NCBI RefSeq assembly: GCF_022234545.1
Contig: NZ_JAIEUI010000007.1
Coordinates: forward strand, 124,001-188,000
Length of the DNA: 64,000 nucleotides
DNA from: Paenibacillus piscarius
GTDB lineage: Bacteria; Bacillota; Bacilli; Paenibacillales; Paenibacillaceae
Direction of reading: 5' to 3'
The notes beneath the pieces are model-generated. The model was not told the origin of the DNA and did not search any database. It worked only from the letters and a program-made list of their open reading frames with translations. This document shows, piece by piece, positions 1 to 8,626 of the stretch. Each line of letters opens with the position of its first letter. Positions within the stretch are counted from its first letter, which is position 1. The translations under genes and the position numbers were made by a program.

Positions 1-456
1 CTGCTGCAGCCAGCCCGTCAGGGCCTCATCGACCTGACCGCCCTCCAGATAGGAGAGCTGCTCCAGCGCAAGCACTGTTGATTCGGACAAGGGCTCGTCC
101 ATCACCCGCTTCAGCAGCTTGTCAGCGTAGCCCGCATCCTCCGCAAGCTTCGATCTGGCGAGCGTCCGGGCCATGTCCTCTTCGCCCACCTCCGGCTCCT
201 CCGCCTGGAAGGCCGCATCTGTATCCCCGCCTTGCACCGCATAGGGAAAAGCTGCGGCCAGCCAGTCGTGCAGCGACTGCCACTCCTCGTAGTGCCGCTC
301 CTCCTGCCCCTGGCACTGCAGCAGGAAACGCAGCAGCTCCATCGCCTCCCCGTAACGTTCGCTCTCCAGCATGACCGTCAGCTGGATCTGGTAATAATCC
401 AGCGTCTTCGGAAACAGCACGATATTCTCTTTGGCCGGGGCATTGAATTCATTCAT
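1..456 (-). CDS. Unknown acidic protein, N-terminal 152 codons (truncated by window edge)
   Basis: The reading frame opens at an ATG at 456 behind a very strong ribosome site (AAGGAGGTG, 5 bases before the ATG) and stays open to base 1, so the C-terminus lies outside the window. The visible part is rich in Glu, Leu and Gln and looks all-helical, with helix pairs such as YYQIQLTVMLESERYGEAME and a later LEQLSYLEGGQVDEAL; this resembles TPR-like helical repeats, but I see no clean TPR consensus. No signal peptide or membrane segment is visible. The tRNA-Arg gene and its promoter lie just upstream on the other strand. Function unknown. Confidence 0.75.
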   Translation of the reverse strand, partial: MNEFNAPAKENIVLFPKTLDYYQIQLTVMLESERYGEAMELLRFLLQCQGQEERHYEEWQSLHDWLAAAFPYAVQGGDTDAAFQAEEPEVGEEDMARTLARSKLAEDAGYADKLLKRVMDEPLSESTVLALEQLSYLEGGQVDEALTGWLQQ

Positions 457-561
457 GAGGGCACCTCCTTTTTATGCAAACTGTTTATGCAGATTGTGAG
501 CCTCCGAACCTTAATCAATTGTAGATTATAGCATATCCCCATGCCGTTTCAAAAAAACAAG

Positions 562-590
562 TTGAAAAGTTGAATCAGGTATGATAACAT
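562..590 (+). promoter_or_regulatory. Promoter of tRNA-Arg
   Basis: TTGAAA at 562-567 and TAACAT at 585-590 are separated by 17 bases, a reasonable sigmaA promoter placed about 30 bases before the tRNA 5' end. Confidence 0.5.
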
Positions 591-621
591 AATTTTTGCT
601 TGCTTTTCAGTCATTGTTCAT

Positions 622-695
622 GTCCCGGTAGCTCAGCTGGATAGAGCATGCGCCTTCTAAGCGCACGGTCGGGGGTTCGAATCCCTTCCGGGACG
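622..695 (+). tRNA. tRNA-Arg, anticodon TCT
   Basis: A complete cloverleaf is visible. The acceptor stem GTCCCGG pairs with CCGGGAC, the D arm contains GCTCAGCTGGATAGAGC, the anticodon loop is CTTCTAA (anticodon TCT, reading AGA/AGG) and the T arm contains GGGGGTTCGAATCCC. CCA is not encoded. The 74-base sequence is identical to the tRNA-Arg at 19688-19761, which lies on the opposite strand. A rho-independent terminator follows directly. Confidence 0.97.
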
Positions 696-1045
696 TCATA
701 TGAAACAGCCTTCCTTCGGGAAGGCTGTTTTGGCGTCCGGGGGGATGAGAACCCAGGCGGCAGCCGGGGGACGTTGGAGCATACGCTTCGTTAGCATCTG
801 CTTCGCAATCAGCCCGAATGGGCTGTATCCCTTCCGGGACGTCATACAAACAGCCTTCCTTCGGGAAGGCTGTTTTGGCGTCCGGGGGGATGAGAACCCA
901 GCGCGGCAGCGGGGGGACGTTGGAGCATACGCTTCGTTAGCATCTGCTTCGCAATCAGCCCGAATGGGCTGTATCCCTTCCGGGACGTCATATGAAACAG
1001 CCTTCCTTTGGGAAGGCTGTTTTGGCGTCCGGGGGATGAGAAGCC
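683..1045 (+). repeat. 146-bp tandem repeat carrying the tRNA-Arg 3' end and its terminator, about 2.4 copies
   Basis: Copies begin at 683, 829 and 975, each with the tRNA 3' end CCCTTCCGGGACGTCATA. Each continues with a terminator hairpin (AAACAGCCTTCC, loop, GGAAGGCTGTTT) and then the stretch GGCGTCCGGGGG. The first two copies also share a GC-rich tail ending in CAATCAGCCCGAATGGGCTG; the third diverges at about 1045. The second and third copies have only the last about 12 bases of the tRNA, so they cannot make tRNA. A slippage or unequal-crossover duplication of the tRNA tail is the simplest origin. Confidence 0.9.
703..732 (+). terminator. Rho-independent terminator of tRNA-Arg
   Basis: Perfect 12-bp stem AAACAGCCTTCC / GGAAGGCTGTTT with a TTCG loop followed by TTTT. 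Copies recur at about 849-877 and 995-1023 inside the tandem repeat. Confidence 0.9.
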
Positions 1046-1097
1046 CCTATTTACTTTAAGTAGGATCAACGTTGGGGCTTGGGTGGACGCTGCGCGA

Positions 1098-1279
1098 ACG
1101 GACTGGAGTTCCGCTATTTCGGCGGATTCCGGCCTGTTCGCCGGTTAGGCGGACTCAGAATCCGTTAAGTAACCCTTTTCGCATCATTTGGAGCTCGAAC
1201 GTGCCGATTAGCGGCCTCTCAGTCCGCAGCGGGCAGTGAATCGGGCATTTACAGCCAAATAGCGTCCTCTCCGTCCGCA
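1098..1279 (+). repeat. 182-bp dispersed element, copy 1 (four arms, ++--)
   Basis: Four related 22-24 base arms follow the consensus TGCGGACTSAGAGGMCGCTA. Arms at about 1098-1120 and 1148-1169 read on the plus strand. Arms at 1206-1228 and 1257-1279 read on the minus strand. The centre carries CATTTGGAGCTCGAA. Because the outer arms and the inner arms are complementary to each other, a transcript or single strand could fold into nested hairpins. No coding frame is convincing here. Confidence 0.85.
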
Positions 1280-1381
1280 AACCACAGGTGGTGACCACTG
1301 GCCAGTACGTTGCGCCTGTTCGCTGTACGCCAAATCGCTGGCGGAGAACTCCCAAACGGCGGCGAACCCTACCCGCACCCT

Positions 1382-1563
1382 CGCGGACTGGAGTTCCGCT
1401 ATTTCGGCGGATTCCGGCCTGTCCGCCGGTTAGGCGGACTCAGATTCCGTTAAGTAACCCTTTTCGCATCATTTGGAGCTCGAACGTGCCGATTAGCGGC
1501 CTCCCAGTCCGCAGCGGGCAGGGAATCGGGCATTTACAGCCAAATAGCGTACTCTCAGTCCGA
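1382..1563 (+). repeat. 182-bp dispersed element, copy 2 (four arms, ++--)
   Basis: Nearly identical to the copy starting at 1098, in direct orientation 284 bp further on. Arms lie at 1382-1405, 1433-1454 (plus), 1491-1513 and 1542-1563 (minus), with the same CATTTGGAGCTCGAA centre. Between the two copies lies about 100 bp of unique sequence containing GGTGGTGACCACTGG. The element ends about 45 bp from the stop codon of the SEC-C gene. Confidence 0.85.
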
Positions 1564-1607
1564 TTACCTCCGCTGGTGACACCTCCCACTACAGTAGGCC
1601 CCGGCGG

Positions 1608-2837
1608 CTACGCCCCACAGCATTTTTTGAACTTCTTGCCGCTGCCGCAGGAGCATGGGTCATTCCGGCCGACTTTATTGGGGTTCGTATATGTTTTTTC
1701 GTTGCCGTTTATCCGGTTATACGTCCCTGCGGAAGGCTCGACTCCCTTGAACATCCCCTCCATTTCTCTCTGATGCTTGGCCCTCTGCGCTTCTTCCGCA
1801 TCCAGCTCCTTCTTCCACTGCGGCAGTGAAGGATGCGCCAGCCCTAAGATGATACAGCACGAATACAGGGACTCCTTGAGATTCAGATAACCATCATCAT
1901 AGCCTTGCTCCATCATCGCCTGCACAAGCGGGATTCCCTTCTCAGACCCCAGCTCGCACAGACAATCAGCCAGCTTTGTTGCATAGGTAATATCGTGCTC
2001 TTCCGGCAGCAAAGCAAGCACCGCCTCTTCGGACTCCGGCAGCTTAATTTTGCCAAAGACATCGGTGGCAAACAGCCGGAAGTCGGCTTCTGAAGCAGAG
2101 ACGTATTGTCCGGTCAGTGTCTTGATGACGCCGGCTGTCCCGATCCGGACAAGCGCATCAGAGGAAGTAGTCGGAAGGATATCATCGTCTGCACCCAAAA
2201 AACCGCACAGCAGAGGGATAGCCGCCTCCAGCTTCATCAGCCCTGCCAGCTGAATGAGATAAGGAACCTCGTAGCTTGGGTCATCGGGGTCGTTATCCCG
2301 CAGCTTCTGCAGCACCATATCGGCACCAAGGCATTGCCGCAGAGACAGCTCCTTCACGATCTCATCCCCATACACATTGTCGAACTCATTGAAGTATTTA
2401 CCCGTGCTCTGCTCAATGAACAGGCGGAATTCCTCCAGCAGCTCTTCATCTGTCATTTGGGCGAGGCGCAGCTTCTGGTCTAACTTCTTTTGCCATTCAG
2501 GGATTTTCCCGATGTAATCCATGAATGGAGCCGCTAGCTGAGGGTCGGTATTCATCAGGACTTTCAGCGCTTGGAATCTCGTATTTGCAGGAGTGGAAGA
2601 GGATAGGTACCAATGGAGCAATTCCCGGAGAGTCTCCTCTGTCTGAGGGAACTTCTCGGCATAGATCAGGTGGACTTTCTCGATGTCCTTGGATTCCTTA
2701 AGTTTCTGCAGCACCAGCGGCATCAGCTCAGCATCGTTCTCATACAAGTAGCTCTCGGCAAAATATTGTAACGCGGCATTGCTCACTGCCGGCTCCGGGT
2801 GGACGATAAAGCTTCTTACTTGTTCAGGTGTGAACAT
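1608..2837 (-). CDS. SEC-C zinc-motif protein with helical repeats
   Basis: A 409-residue soluble protein. The last about 20 residues form a SEC-C motif (VGRNDPCSCGSGKKFKKCC), a small zinc-binding module also found at the C-terminus of SecA. The preceding about 370 residues are short acidic helices in pairs (AALQYFAESYLYENDAELMP; LIQLAGLMKLEAAIPLLCGF), suggesting HEAT-like repeats. The ATG at 2837 has GAGGGA upstream. It is the last gene of a three-gene unit, only 9 bases after the 123-residue gene, with the RQC-like gene first. The role is unknown; SEC-C proteins of this size are usually annotated only by the motif. Confidence 0.85.
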   Translation of the reverse strand: MFTPEQVRSFIVHPEPAVSNAALQYFAESYLYENDAELMPLVLQKLKESKDIEKVHLIYAEKFPQTEETLRELLHWYLSSSTPANTRFQALKVLMNTDPQLAAPFMDYIGKIPEWQKKLDQKLRLAQMTDEELLEEFRLFIEQSTGKYFNEFDNVYGDEIVKELSLRQCLGADMVLQKLRDNDPDDPSYEVPYLIQLAGLMKLEAAIPLLCGFLGADDDILPTTSSDALVRIGTAGVIKTLTGQYVSASEADFRLFATDVFGKIKLPESEEAVLALLPEEHDITYATKLADCLCELGSEKGIPLVQAMMEQGYDDGYLNLKESLYSCCIILGLAHPSLPQWKKELDAEEAQRAKHQREMEGMFKGVEPSAGTYNRINGNEKTYTNPNKVGRNDPCSCGSGKKFKKCCGA

Positions 2838-2846
2838 ATGAATCCC

Positions 2847-3218
2847 TCACTTCTTATAATCTTGGCTAACTACATAATGTGTAGTATAACGCTGTTCCAT
2901 CGTTGGATCACCAGACTTGGAAAAACGAAGCGGGCGCTTCGGCCCCTTGCCCCATTTGACATAAGCGGTGTGGGACGGCTTCAGCTCAAGCTCCCGCGCC
3001 TGCTTACGGATCAGCGACAGGATGAAGTTGAACTGCGACAGGTTGCCGCGCAGGACCCGCTCCAGATAAGGCACCCTACCGAAACGCCACTCTTCTACCT
3101 GTTCAGGACTGACTGCTCCAAGTCTGAGGAACACTTCTAACGGAGCGACAAAGCCCTTCCCGGCAATGAGCTTCTTCACAATTTGGTCGACTTTCTTGTT
3201 AAGTTCCTGCCTATTCAT
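2847..3218 (-). CDS. Conserved small basic protein of unknown function
   Basis: A 123-residue protein without signal peptide or membrane segment. It is strongly basic in its second half, around KWGKGPKRPLRFSKSGDP, which could contact nucleic acid. The start ATG at 3218 overlaps the end of the upstream RQC-like gene by 8 bases, so the two are translationally coupled. The SEC-C gene follows after 9 bases. I do not recognise a named family with certainty. Co-occurrence with an RQC-like DNA-binding protein and a SEC-C protein suggests one functional unit. Confidence 0.8.
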   Translation of the reverse strand: MNRQELNKKVDQIVKKLIAGKGFVAPLEVFLRLGAVSPEQVEEWRFGRVPYLERVLRGNLSQFNFILSLIRKQARELELKPSHTAYVKWGKGPKRPLRFSKSGDPTMEQRYTTHYVVSQDYKK

Positions 3219-4017
3219 TCATGCTATCCTCCGAATTCCTGCAACGCTCGCACTTCTCCGGAAAATAAATGCCATCTGCCCGGTAGCAGCTCAAATCATG
3301 GTGATCAAATACATACGGATCGCCGCATTCCGCACACTGCAGAATCACTGGATCGCGCGTGTGTTGGATCAGCGCTTGCGCACGATCCCGCAGCAGCTGA
3401 TGCCATGCGCTCTCCTCCAGCCGGTCACGCTCCTGCAGATCAGTGGCGACCCTCCGGATCTCAACCTTTACCTTCGCGTAGTCTACAGCATGCCACTGCT
3501 CCAGGAAGGGGATGTATTTCCGGTCACCGGAACACAGGATTTTGAACAGAAACAACAGAATCATGCCCCGGTTACGATCCTTCAAATATTCCATACTGGC
3601 CGGCGCAATCCCATGCTCCAGCCAGTTCTCCCACTCCCTCAGCAGCTCTTCCGCCGCCCGTTCCCGCCGGACAGTCCAGCCGTAGACGGTGAACTCGATG
3701 AGGGGGAGCTTCCCGGACAGCACGGTCCTCAGATACCCGGCGTCTATGAGGACATCCACCTTCTCCATGATCTGCTCCAGCGTCAGCTCGCGGTAGAAGC
3801 CATAGGCGGGTATGTGATCCAGGCCGAGTTCAAGCAGCTTCTTCTCCTTCGAGCCCTTCAGGATCTTGGCCAGAAGCGTGCGTCCTCCGGCGGCGATAAT
3901 CTCATCGGCTGCCTGCAGTATGGCAAGCATCTCCGGTCTCGGCAGCGGTGTATTCAGCGCATACTCGGGCGGCTGCTTCCGGTTCGGCTTACGGCGGTTG
4001 GTCTTCTGTGTGCTCAC
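3211..4017 (-). CDS. RQC-like winged-helix DNA-binding protein
   Basis: The start chosen is a GTG at 4017, preceded by AAGGAGG at 9-base spacing; a GTG at 4050 in the same frame has no such site. The 268 residues begin with a basic tail (KTNRRKPNRKQPPEY). The stretch at about residues 25-110 (LLAKILKGSKEKKLLELG, then YLRTVLSGKLPLIEFT) resembles the RQC winged helix found in RecQ helicases. A C-terminal zinc ribbon-like part has CAECGDP and, later, CERCRN. There is no helicase domain. I infer a stand-alone RQC ('RQC-minor') protein; the family name is from memory and should be confirmed. Confidence 0.7.
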   Translation of the reverse strand: MSTQKTNRRKPNRKQPPEYALNTPLPRPEMLAILQAADEIIAAGGRTLLAKILKGSKEKKLLELGLDHIPAYGFYRELTLEQIMEKVDVLIDAGYLRTVLSGKLPLIEFTVYGWTVRRERAAEELLREWENWLEHGIAPASMEYLKDRNRGMILLFLFKILCSGDRKYIPFLEQWHAVDYAKVKVEIRRVATDLQERDRLEESAWHQLLRDRAQALIQHTRDPVILQCAECGDPYVFDHHDLSCYRADGIYFPEKCERCRNSEDSMNE

Positions 4018-4251
4018 AGCGTCCTGCCTCCTTGTCCTTATAATGGGCACAGGCTAGTCCAGCCTGCACCGATTTCATAGTCAAATTATAGCATACCCAG
4101 GCTATCAACCAGGAAAACAGAGGCCACGCAAACGCAAACAAGCCGCCCGCCATGAAACCTCCATAGCAGAGCAGCCTGTTCTTACAGAATTATAGCGATA
4201 GCGTGAATCCACGCGTCCACATTCGTATCTGAATCCGTATCTGAATCTGTC

Positions 4252-5133
4252 TCAGCGCCCCCGGCGGCGGTTGCCCAGCCACAGCGGGAACCGGAAAATA
4301 AAGTTGATCATCAGCACGACAAACACCAGCACCGCCGCGGATTTGTCGGCAATCTGCCGCGCGTCCTCGACAATGGCCTCGGACTGTACGTACCACAAGT
4401 GCACGGCCAGGGTCTCGCCCGGCGAGAACAGGTTGAAATCCCACATCTCGCCGGAGGTGCTGAGTCCGGCGGTCAGGATAATGACCGCCGACTCCCCGAA
4501 GGCGCGTCCGGCCACCAGGCAGACGCCGGTAACGATCGCCGGCAGAGCAACCGGCAGCACGACCTTACGGATGACATGGAACTTCGTCATGCCGAGGGCA
4601 TAGCCGGCTTCACGGATGTCGCCGGGAACCGCGCGCACCGCTTCCTCGGTGACGCGGGCCAGCATCGGCAGGTTCAGCAGCGCCAGGCTGACGCCCCCGC
4701 CGAGGATCGTCAGGCCGACCCCGAAGTACTCGGCGAAGATCGCCAGGCCGAGCAGGCCGAAGACGATGGACGGCACTGAGGACAACGACTCCACGCAGAT
4801 GCGCAGCGCGCCCGTGAAGGCATTATCCGGCGCATATTCCGCCATATAGATGCCAGCGCCGATTCCAATCGGAACCGAGATCAGCAGGGAGATGAACAGG
4901 ATGTAGAAGGAGTTGAAGAGGACGGGACCGATCCCGCCGCCGGCATCGATCTCCTCGGGCTGCTTCAGCAGGAAGTCCGGCCGGAGTGACGGCAGGCCCT
5001 TGCTGAGAATGGTGAACAGCAGCCAGAAGATCAGCAGCATGACCAGTGCGCCCAGCGTATAGAAGCCGATCGTCGCCAGCTTGTTCCGGCGCTGGGCTCT
5101 GATGGTATGGCGTGTGCGTGTGAATCCGTTCAT
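4252..5133 (-). CDS. pstA: Phosphate ABC transporter permease PstA
   Basis: A 293-residue inner-membrane protein with about six hydrophobic segments. The typical permease loop (EAVRAVPGDIREAGYALG) faces the ATPase, and the PstA-like segment SLSSVPSIVFGLLGLAIF lies before it. It pairs with PstC to form the phosphate channel. Its ATG overlaps the pstC stop by one base (TGATG), so the two are coupled. No pstB ATPase or phoU follows: the next gene on this strand is the unrelated RQC-like gene. A short 12-base direct repeat (CGTATCTGAATC) lies just after the stop. Confidence 0.93.
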   Translation of the reverse strand: MNGFTRTRHTIRAQRRNKLATIGFYTLGALVMLLIFWLLFTILSKGLPSLRPDFLLKQPEEIDAGGGIGPVLFNSFYILFISLLISVPIGIGAGIYMAEYAPDNAFTGALRICVESLSSVPSIVFGLLGLAIFAEYFGVGLTILGGGVSLALLNLPMLARVTEEAVRAVPGDIREAGYALGMTKFHVIRKVVLPVALPAIVTGVCLVAGRAFGESAVIILTAGLSTSGEMWDFNLFSPGETLAVHLWYVQSEAIVEDARQIADKSAAVLVFVVLMINFIFRFPLWLGNRRRGR

Positions 5134-6083
5134 CAGGCGTCCCTCCGTTTGCGGCCCAGCAGCCGGATAATCAGAATCAGCACGAACGAAATCAGCAGCA
5201 GCAGGAACGCCATCATATGCAGGGCATAGTTCCAGGTGGAGTCGAATTCGACGTTCGAGATCTGCATGACGATGTTGCTGGTCAGCACCGAGGTTGGCGC
5301 GAACAGACTCTTCGCGAGCTGCGGCGTGTTCCCGATGACCATAACCACAGCCATAGTCTCACCGACGGCGCGGGTCATCCCCAGAATGACAGCCGAGATA
5401 ATGCCCCGGCTGGCGGCGGGCAGCACGACGCGCATAATGACCTGGAGCCGGGTCGAGCCGAGCGCATAGGCGGCATCCCGGTATTTGCGCGGGACGGCGA
5501 TGATTGCGTCATCGCTGATCCGGCAGATGGTCGGCAGCACCATCAGCGCCAGCACCAGGGCAGCGGCCAGCAGCCCGTCCCCCAGACCTTCTCCGCTGAT
5601 TCTGCGCAGGAAGGGGAGCAATACGGTCAGGCCGAGATAGCCGTATACTATAGAAGGAATGCCGACCAGCAGGTCCAGCACCGGGCGGATGAAGCTCTTC
5701 AGCCACTTCGGCGCAATCTCCGCACAGAGCACCGCCATGCCGACTGAGACCGGAACGGCAATGACCAGCGTCAGCGCGGTAAGCGATAATGTATTTACAA
5801 TGAAGGCTGCCGCTCCGAACATCTCTTCCTCCGGCGACCAGTTGAACGAGAAGAAGAAGTCCATAGGCGAGATTTGGCCGAAGAGCAGCAGCGCTGTTTT
5901 GCCGATAAAAATAATAACGAGCCCAAGCACCACACAGAGTGCAAGGATGCTGAACAGGAAATAATAACGCGATACGGTGTTGCCCAGCAGATGTCTGCGG
6001 TGCCGTTTGGTATTATGCTTAACCTTCTGAGCGCTTGTCTGTGTCTGCGACTGTGCTGTCAGGCCGTGAACCGGTGCCCCCAT
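5133..6083 (-). CDS. pstC: Phosphate ABC transporter permease PstC
   Basis: The start chosen is ATG at 6083 because AGGAGG stands just before it; an in-frame TTG at 6107 lies upstream of that site. The 316 residues begin with a basic cytoplasmic tail (KVKHNTKRHRRH), followed by about six membrane segments. Family motifs include VDLLVGIPSIVYGYLGL-like sequence and the ATPase-contact loop AIIAVPRKYRDAAYALG. It forms the phosphate channel with PstA and receives phosphate from PstS. Transcription comes from upstream pstS, about 90 bases away. Confidence 0.93.
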   Translation of the reverse strand: MGAPVHGLTAQSQTQTSAQKVKHNTKRHRRHLLGNTVSRYYFLFSILALCVVLGLVIIFIGKTALLLFGQISPMDFFFSFNWSPEEEMFGAAAFIVNTLSLTALTLVIAVPVSVGMAVLCAEIAPKWLKSFIRPVLDLLVGIPSIVYGYLGLTVLLPFLRRISGEGLGDGLLAAALVLALMVLPTICRISDDAIIAVPRKYRDAAYALGSTRLQVIMRVVLPAASRGIISAVILGMTRAVGETMAVVMVIGNTPQLAKSLFAPTSVLTSNIVMQISNVEFDSTWNYALHMMAFLLLLISFVLILIIRLLGRKRRDA

Positions 6084-6172
6084 ACTTTCCCTCCTGTAAG
6101 AGGCCAACCCCGGAATCCCGGAGCTGGCCGCTGTTGCCTATCAGTCTATGCGCTTGCCGAATATCTTCTTAC

Positions 6173-7036
6173 TTAAGATTGCATTGCGGAAATCGGAATG
6201 AACTTCAGCTTCTTCAGCGAGCCGGACTGGAACTTCTTGCTCTGTACATATTCAATGAATTCCTTGGTTGCGCCGGTTGGCTGGCCCTTGGTCATGTAGT
6301 AGCCGTAAGCCCAGATCTTGTAGGAGCCGTTGATTACGTTATCCGTAGTCGCTTCCACACCGTTGAACTTCACAGCCTTGATGTCGCTGCCGGTTACATA
6401 GACCAGGTCGATATATCCGATGGCGTTAGGCGTAGTACCTACTGCGGTCTTCATGTCGCCGCTGGAGCCGGTTTCCTTGTAGTTCTTCTCTTTCTTCACG
6501 ATATCCCCGCCGCCCAGCGCCTTGGCCTGGTAGTTGACCCGGGTGCCGGAGCCGAAGGCACGGGTGATCACAACGATATTCGCATCCGCTCCGCCGACCT
6601 CTTTCCAGTTGGTGATTTTGCCGGAATAGATGCCCTTCAGCTGTTCTGTAGTCAGATTATCCACGCCCACGTTCTTGTTCACGATTGTAGCGAACGGAAT
6701 AACAGCGACCTTATTGGCAACCTGTCCGTCAAAAGCCTTGAAGCCCGGCACATCCACGCTGGCATCCCAGTCGCAGGCGCCGATGTCGGCGATCCCCTTC
6801 TTCACGGCCTGCGGCCCGGTCACGGAGCCTTTGCCGGAAGCGGCGATTTTCACCTTAGGGTGCAGCTTCTGGAATTCCTTGGCCGCCTGCAGAGTCAGCG
6901 GAAGCAATGCTGTAGATCCGTTAACGGTGATTTTCCCCTTCAAGCTGTCCGCTGCTGCGGCTACGCCGGCAAAGGATGCGGTTACTGCGATAACAGCGGT
7001 GAGCGCTGTAACTGTTAATTTTTTGAAAACCTTCAT
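6173..7036 (-). CDS. pstS: Phosphate-binding protein PstS
   Basis: A 287-residue exported phosphate receptor. The N-terminus is a signal peptide (MKVFKKLTVTALTAVIAVTA) ending in VAAAAD, an AxA-type cleavage site. No lipobox cysteine is visible, whereas many Firmicute PstS proteins are lipoproteins, so membrane attachment is unclear. Family motifs include VNGSTALLPL, GKGSVTGPQA, SGKITNWKEVGG and ITRAFGSGTR (phosphate contacts). GGGAGGAG precedes the ATG. It is the first pst gene and lies 42 bases after a propeller-like secreted protein on the same strand, so both may share a transcript. Confidence 0.93.
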   Translation of the reverse strand: MKVFKKLTVTALTAVIAVTASFAGVAAAADSLKGKITVNGSTALLPLTLQAAKEFQKLHPKVKIAASGKGSVTGPQAVKKGIADIGACDWDASVDVPGFKAFDGQVANKVAVIPFATIVNKNVGVDNLTTEQLKGIYSGKITNWKEVGGADANIVVITRAFGSGTRVNYQAKALGGGDIVKKEKNYKETGSSGDMKTAVGTTPNAIGYIDLVYVTGSDIKAVKFNGVEATTDNVINGSYKIWAYGYYMTKGQPTGATKEFIEYVQSKKFQSGSLKKLKFIPISAMQS

Positions 7037-7078
7037 GTCTGATTTCTCCTCCCGGCTATGTGCCGATAAATGTTGTTA

Positions 7079-8518
7079 TTACTTCTCTTCCTCAGGTGTG
7101 GTTGACAGCTGCAGAGTCTTACCGTTCTGTACCGCAACCACTATACCGTCGCTGACGATCGCCAGCTTGCTGCCGTCTGCGGACACTGACACTTCGGACA
7201 CATCGTCCGCTGTACGGAACACTTCTACCGGAGCTCCGCCGTCTGGAATCGAATAGATAACCGTGCCTCCGTCTGCCGCAGTACCGGCAACCATCAGGCC
7301 TGTGCTGACACGTTCAACCCAGTTTGCTTCCACACTGAGGGCAATATCTTTGCTGGTGCCGTCTGCCGCAATCTGCTTCAGAGTATTGGCTGCATTGCCT
7401 TCCGGGTCAGCACTCAGGTAGACTACGCTGCCCCCAGCCAGAATCTCAGGATACAGCTTGTTGTCAGGCGAAGTGGTCAAGGCAACCGGTTTAGCACCTT
7501 TGGTGGCCAGATCCAGCTTATACAGCTGCTCTCCGGCTTTGCTGTAGTCGACGGTGAGGGAATCCTCTGTGCTGTCTGCATCATTCTTGGCAGTGGCTGT
7601 GATGTTGACGATGTACACGGCGCTTGTGCCGTCAGCAGAAATACGCAGCTCGGACTTATTCTCTACCTTATCTTCCAGCAGAGCCTTCACTTCGCCAGTC
7701 TCTACAGAGATCTGGGCCAGCTTCTCCTGCTTGTCGCCCTGAATGAAATAGATCGTCTTGCCGTCGCCGGACCACACAAAATCCGTCTTCACGCTGGCAT
7801 CCTTGCCGAGTGGTGTAATGAGGCCGGTGGACAGGTTCATCAGCTTCACCTGACCGGTCTCGTCGCTGAATACGCCCCACTGCTGATCAGGCGATACCGC
7901 ATAATCTACAGCACTCTCGTTAGTAGAGAACACCTCGTAATCCCCCGGCGTCTGGGTGAACTTATAGAGCACCGTGGATTCCGCATCGCTCTGATTTGCA
8001 ATCAGTCTGCCGTCCGCACTCCAGTGAAGCGTATCGAATTGGCCGGATGGCCGGGCGAAGCTTAGAATACTGTGGGTCTCTGCGTTCAGCTCCCCGCCAA
8101 GCGAGGTCACCAGCTTCGTGAGTTCCACATACGTTTTACCGTTACGCACTACAGGTGCAACTGTGAATTCCTTCGTTTCGCCGTCGGCCTGGTAGCTTTT
8201 GACGCCGGCCTGAATCTGTACATTATGTAATCCTTTGCTGTCATTCAACTGGAAGCCGCTGCTGCTGCGCACGAGTCCTGCTCCCAGTTCTCCGGCAACC
8301 TGGCTTAAGGAGTAGAGCTTATATCCGCCGCTGTTGATCGTGCTGAGTGCGACCTGTGTACCGTTAATGCTCCAGGTCATGCTGCCCTCCTGGACTGCGG
8401 CTTGCTTGACGGCAGCGGCGGCGTCCACATGGCTGCCCGTAGCCAGAACGCTAACGGATCCCCCTGTTACGAGAAGTGCTGAAGCCAGAGCCGCGCCGAT
8501 CCATTTACTGTTTGTCAA
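7079..8518 (-). CDS. Exported protein with copper-amine-oxidase-N-like and WD40/PD40-like propeller domains
   Basis: A 479-residue protein. It starts at a TTG (8518) behind GGGTGG; no nearby ATG exists. A signal peptide covers about residues 1-34, ending near SHVDAAAA. Residues about 45-150 contain the paired motifs typical of the copper amine oxidase N-terminal-like (stalk) domain (KLYSLSQVAGELGA; GKTYVELTKLVTSLGG). From about residue 155 on there are repeats of the PD40/TolB kind (LHWSADGRLIA; DFVWSGDGKTIYFI; ELRISADGTSAVYIV; EVSVSADGSKLAIVS), consistent with a beta-propeller. The exact role is unknown. It lies 42 bases before pstS, so a link to phosphate starvation is possible. Confidence 0.8.
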   Translation of the reverse strand: MTNSKWIGAALASALLVTGGSVSVLATGSHVDAAAAVKQAAVQEGSMTWSINGTQVALSTINSGGYKLYSLSQVAGELGAGLVRSSSGFQLNDSKGLHNVQIQAGVKSYQADGETKEFTVAPVVRNGKTYVELTKLVTSLGGELNAETHSILSFARPSGQFDTLHWSADGRLIANQSDAESTVLYKFTQTPGDYEVFSTNESAVDYAVSPDQQWGVFSDETGQVKLMNLSTGLITPLGKDASVKTDFVWSGDGKTIYFIQGDKQEKLAQISVETGEVKALLEDKVENKSELRISADGTSAVYIVNITATAKNDADSTEDSLTVDYSKAGEQLYKLDLATKGAKPVALTTSPDNKLYPEILAGGSVVYLSADPEGNAANTLKQIAADGTSKDIALSVEANWVERVSTGLMVAGTAADGGTVIYSIPDGGAPVEVFRTADDVSEVSVSADGSKLAIVSDGIVVAVQNGKTLQLSTTPEEEK

Positions 8519-8547
8519 TTCGATCCACCCTTTTCCTATAGGTAACT

Positions 8548-8577
8548 GCTATAGCTATTGTCGTCTACGAGTGTCAA
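8548..8577 (-). promoter_or_regulatory. Candidate sigmaA promoter for the propeller gene and pst genes
   Basis: On the minus strand TTGACA (8577-8572) and TATAGC (8553-8548) are 18 bases apart, about 30 bases before the TTG start. I did not see clear Pho-box repeats in front of it. Confidence 0.55.
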
Positions 8578-8626
8578 TTCTGTTGCGGAGGAATGTTATG
8601 GAAATATTAACTGCGGACAACATTTG

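Noticed and set aside
683..1045. CRISPR array
   Set aside because: The 146-bp units are repeated as a whole without variable spacers, and no cas genes are present.
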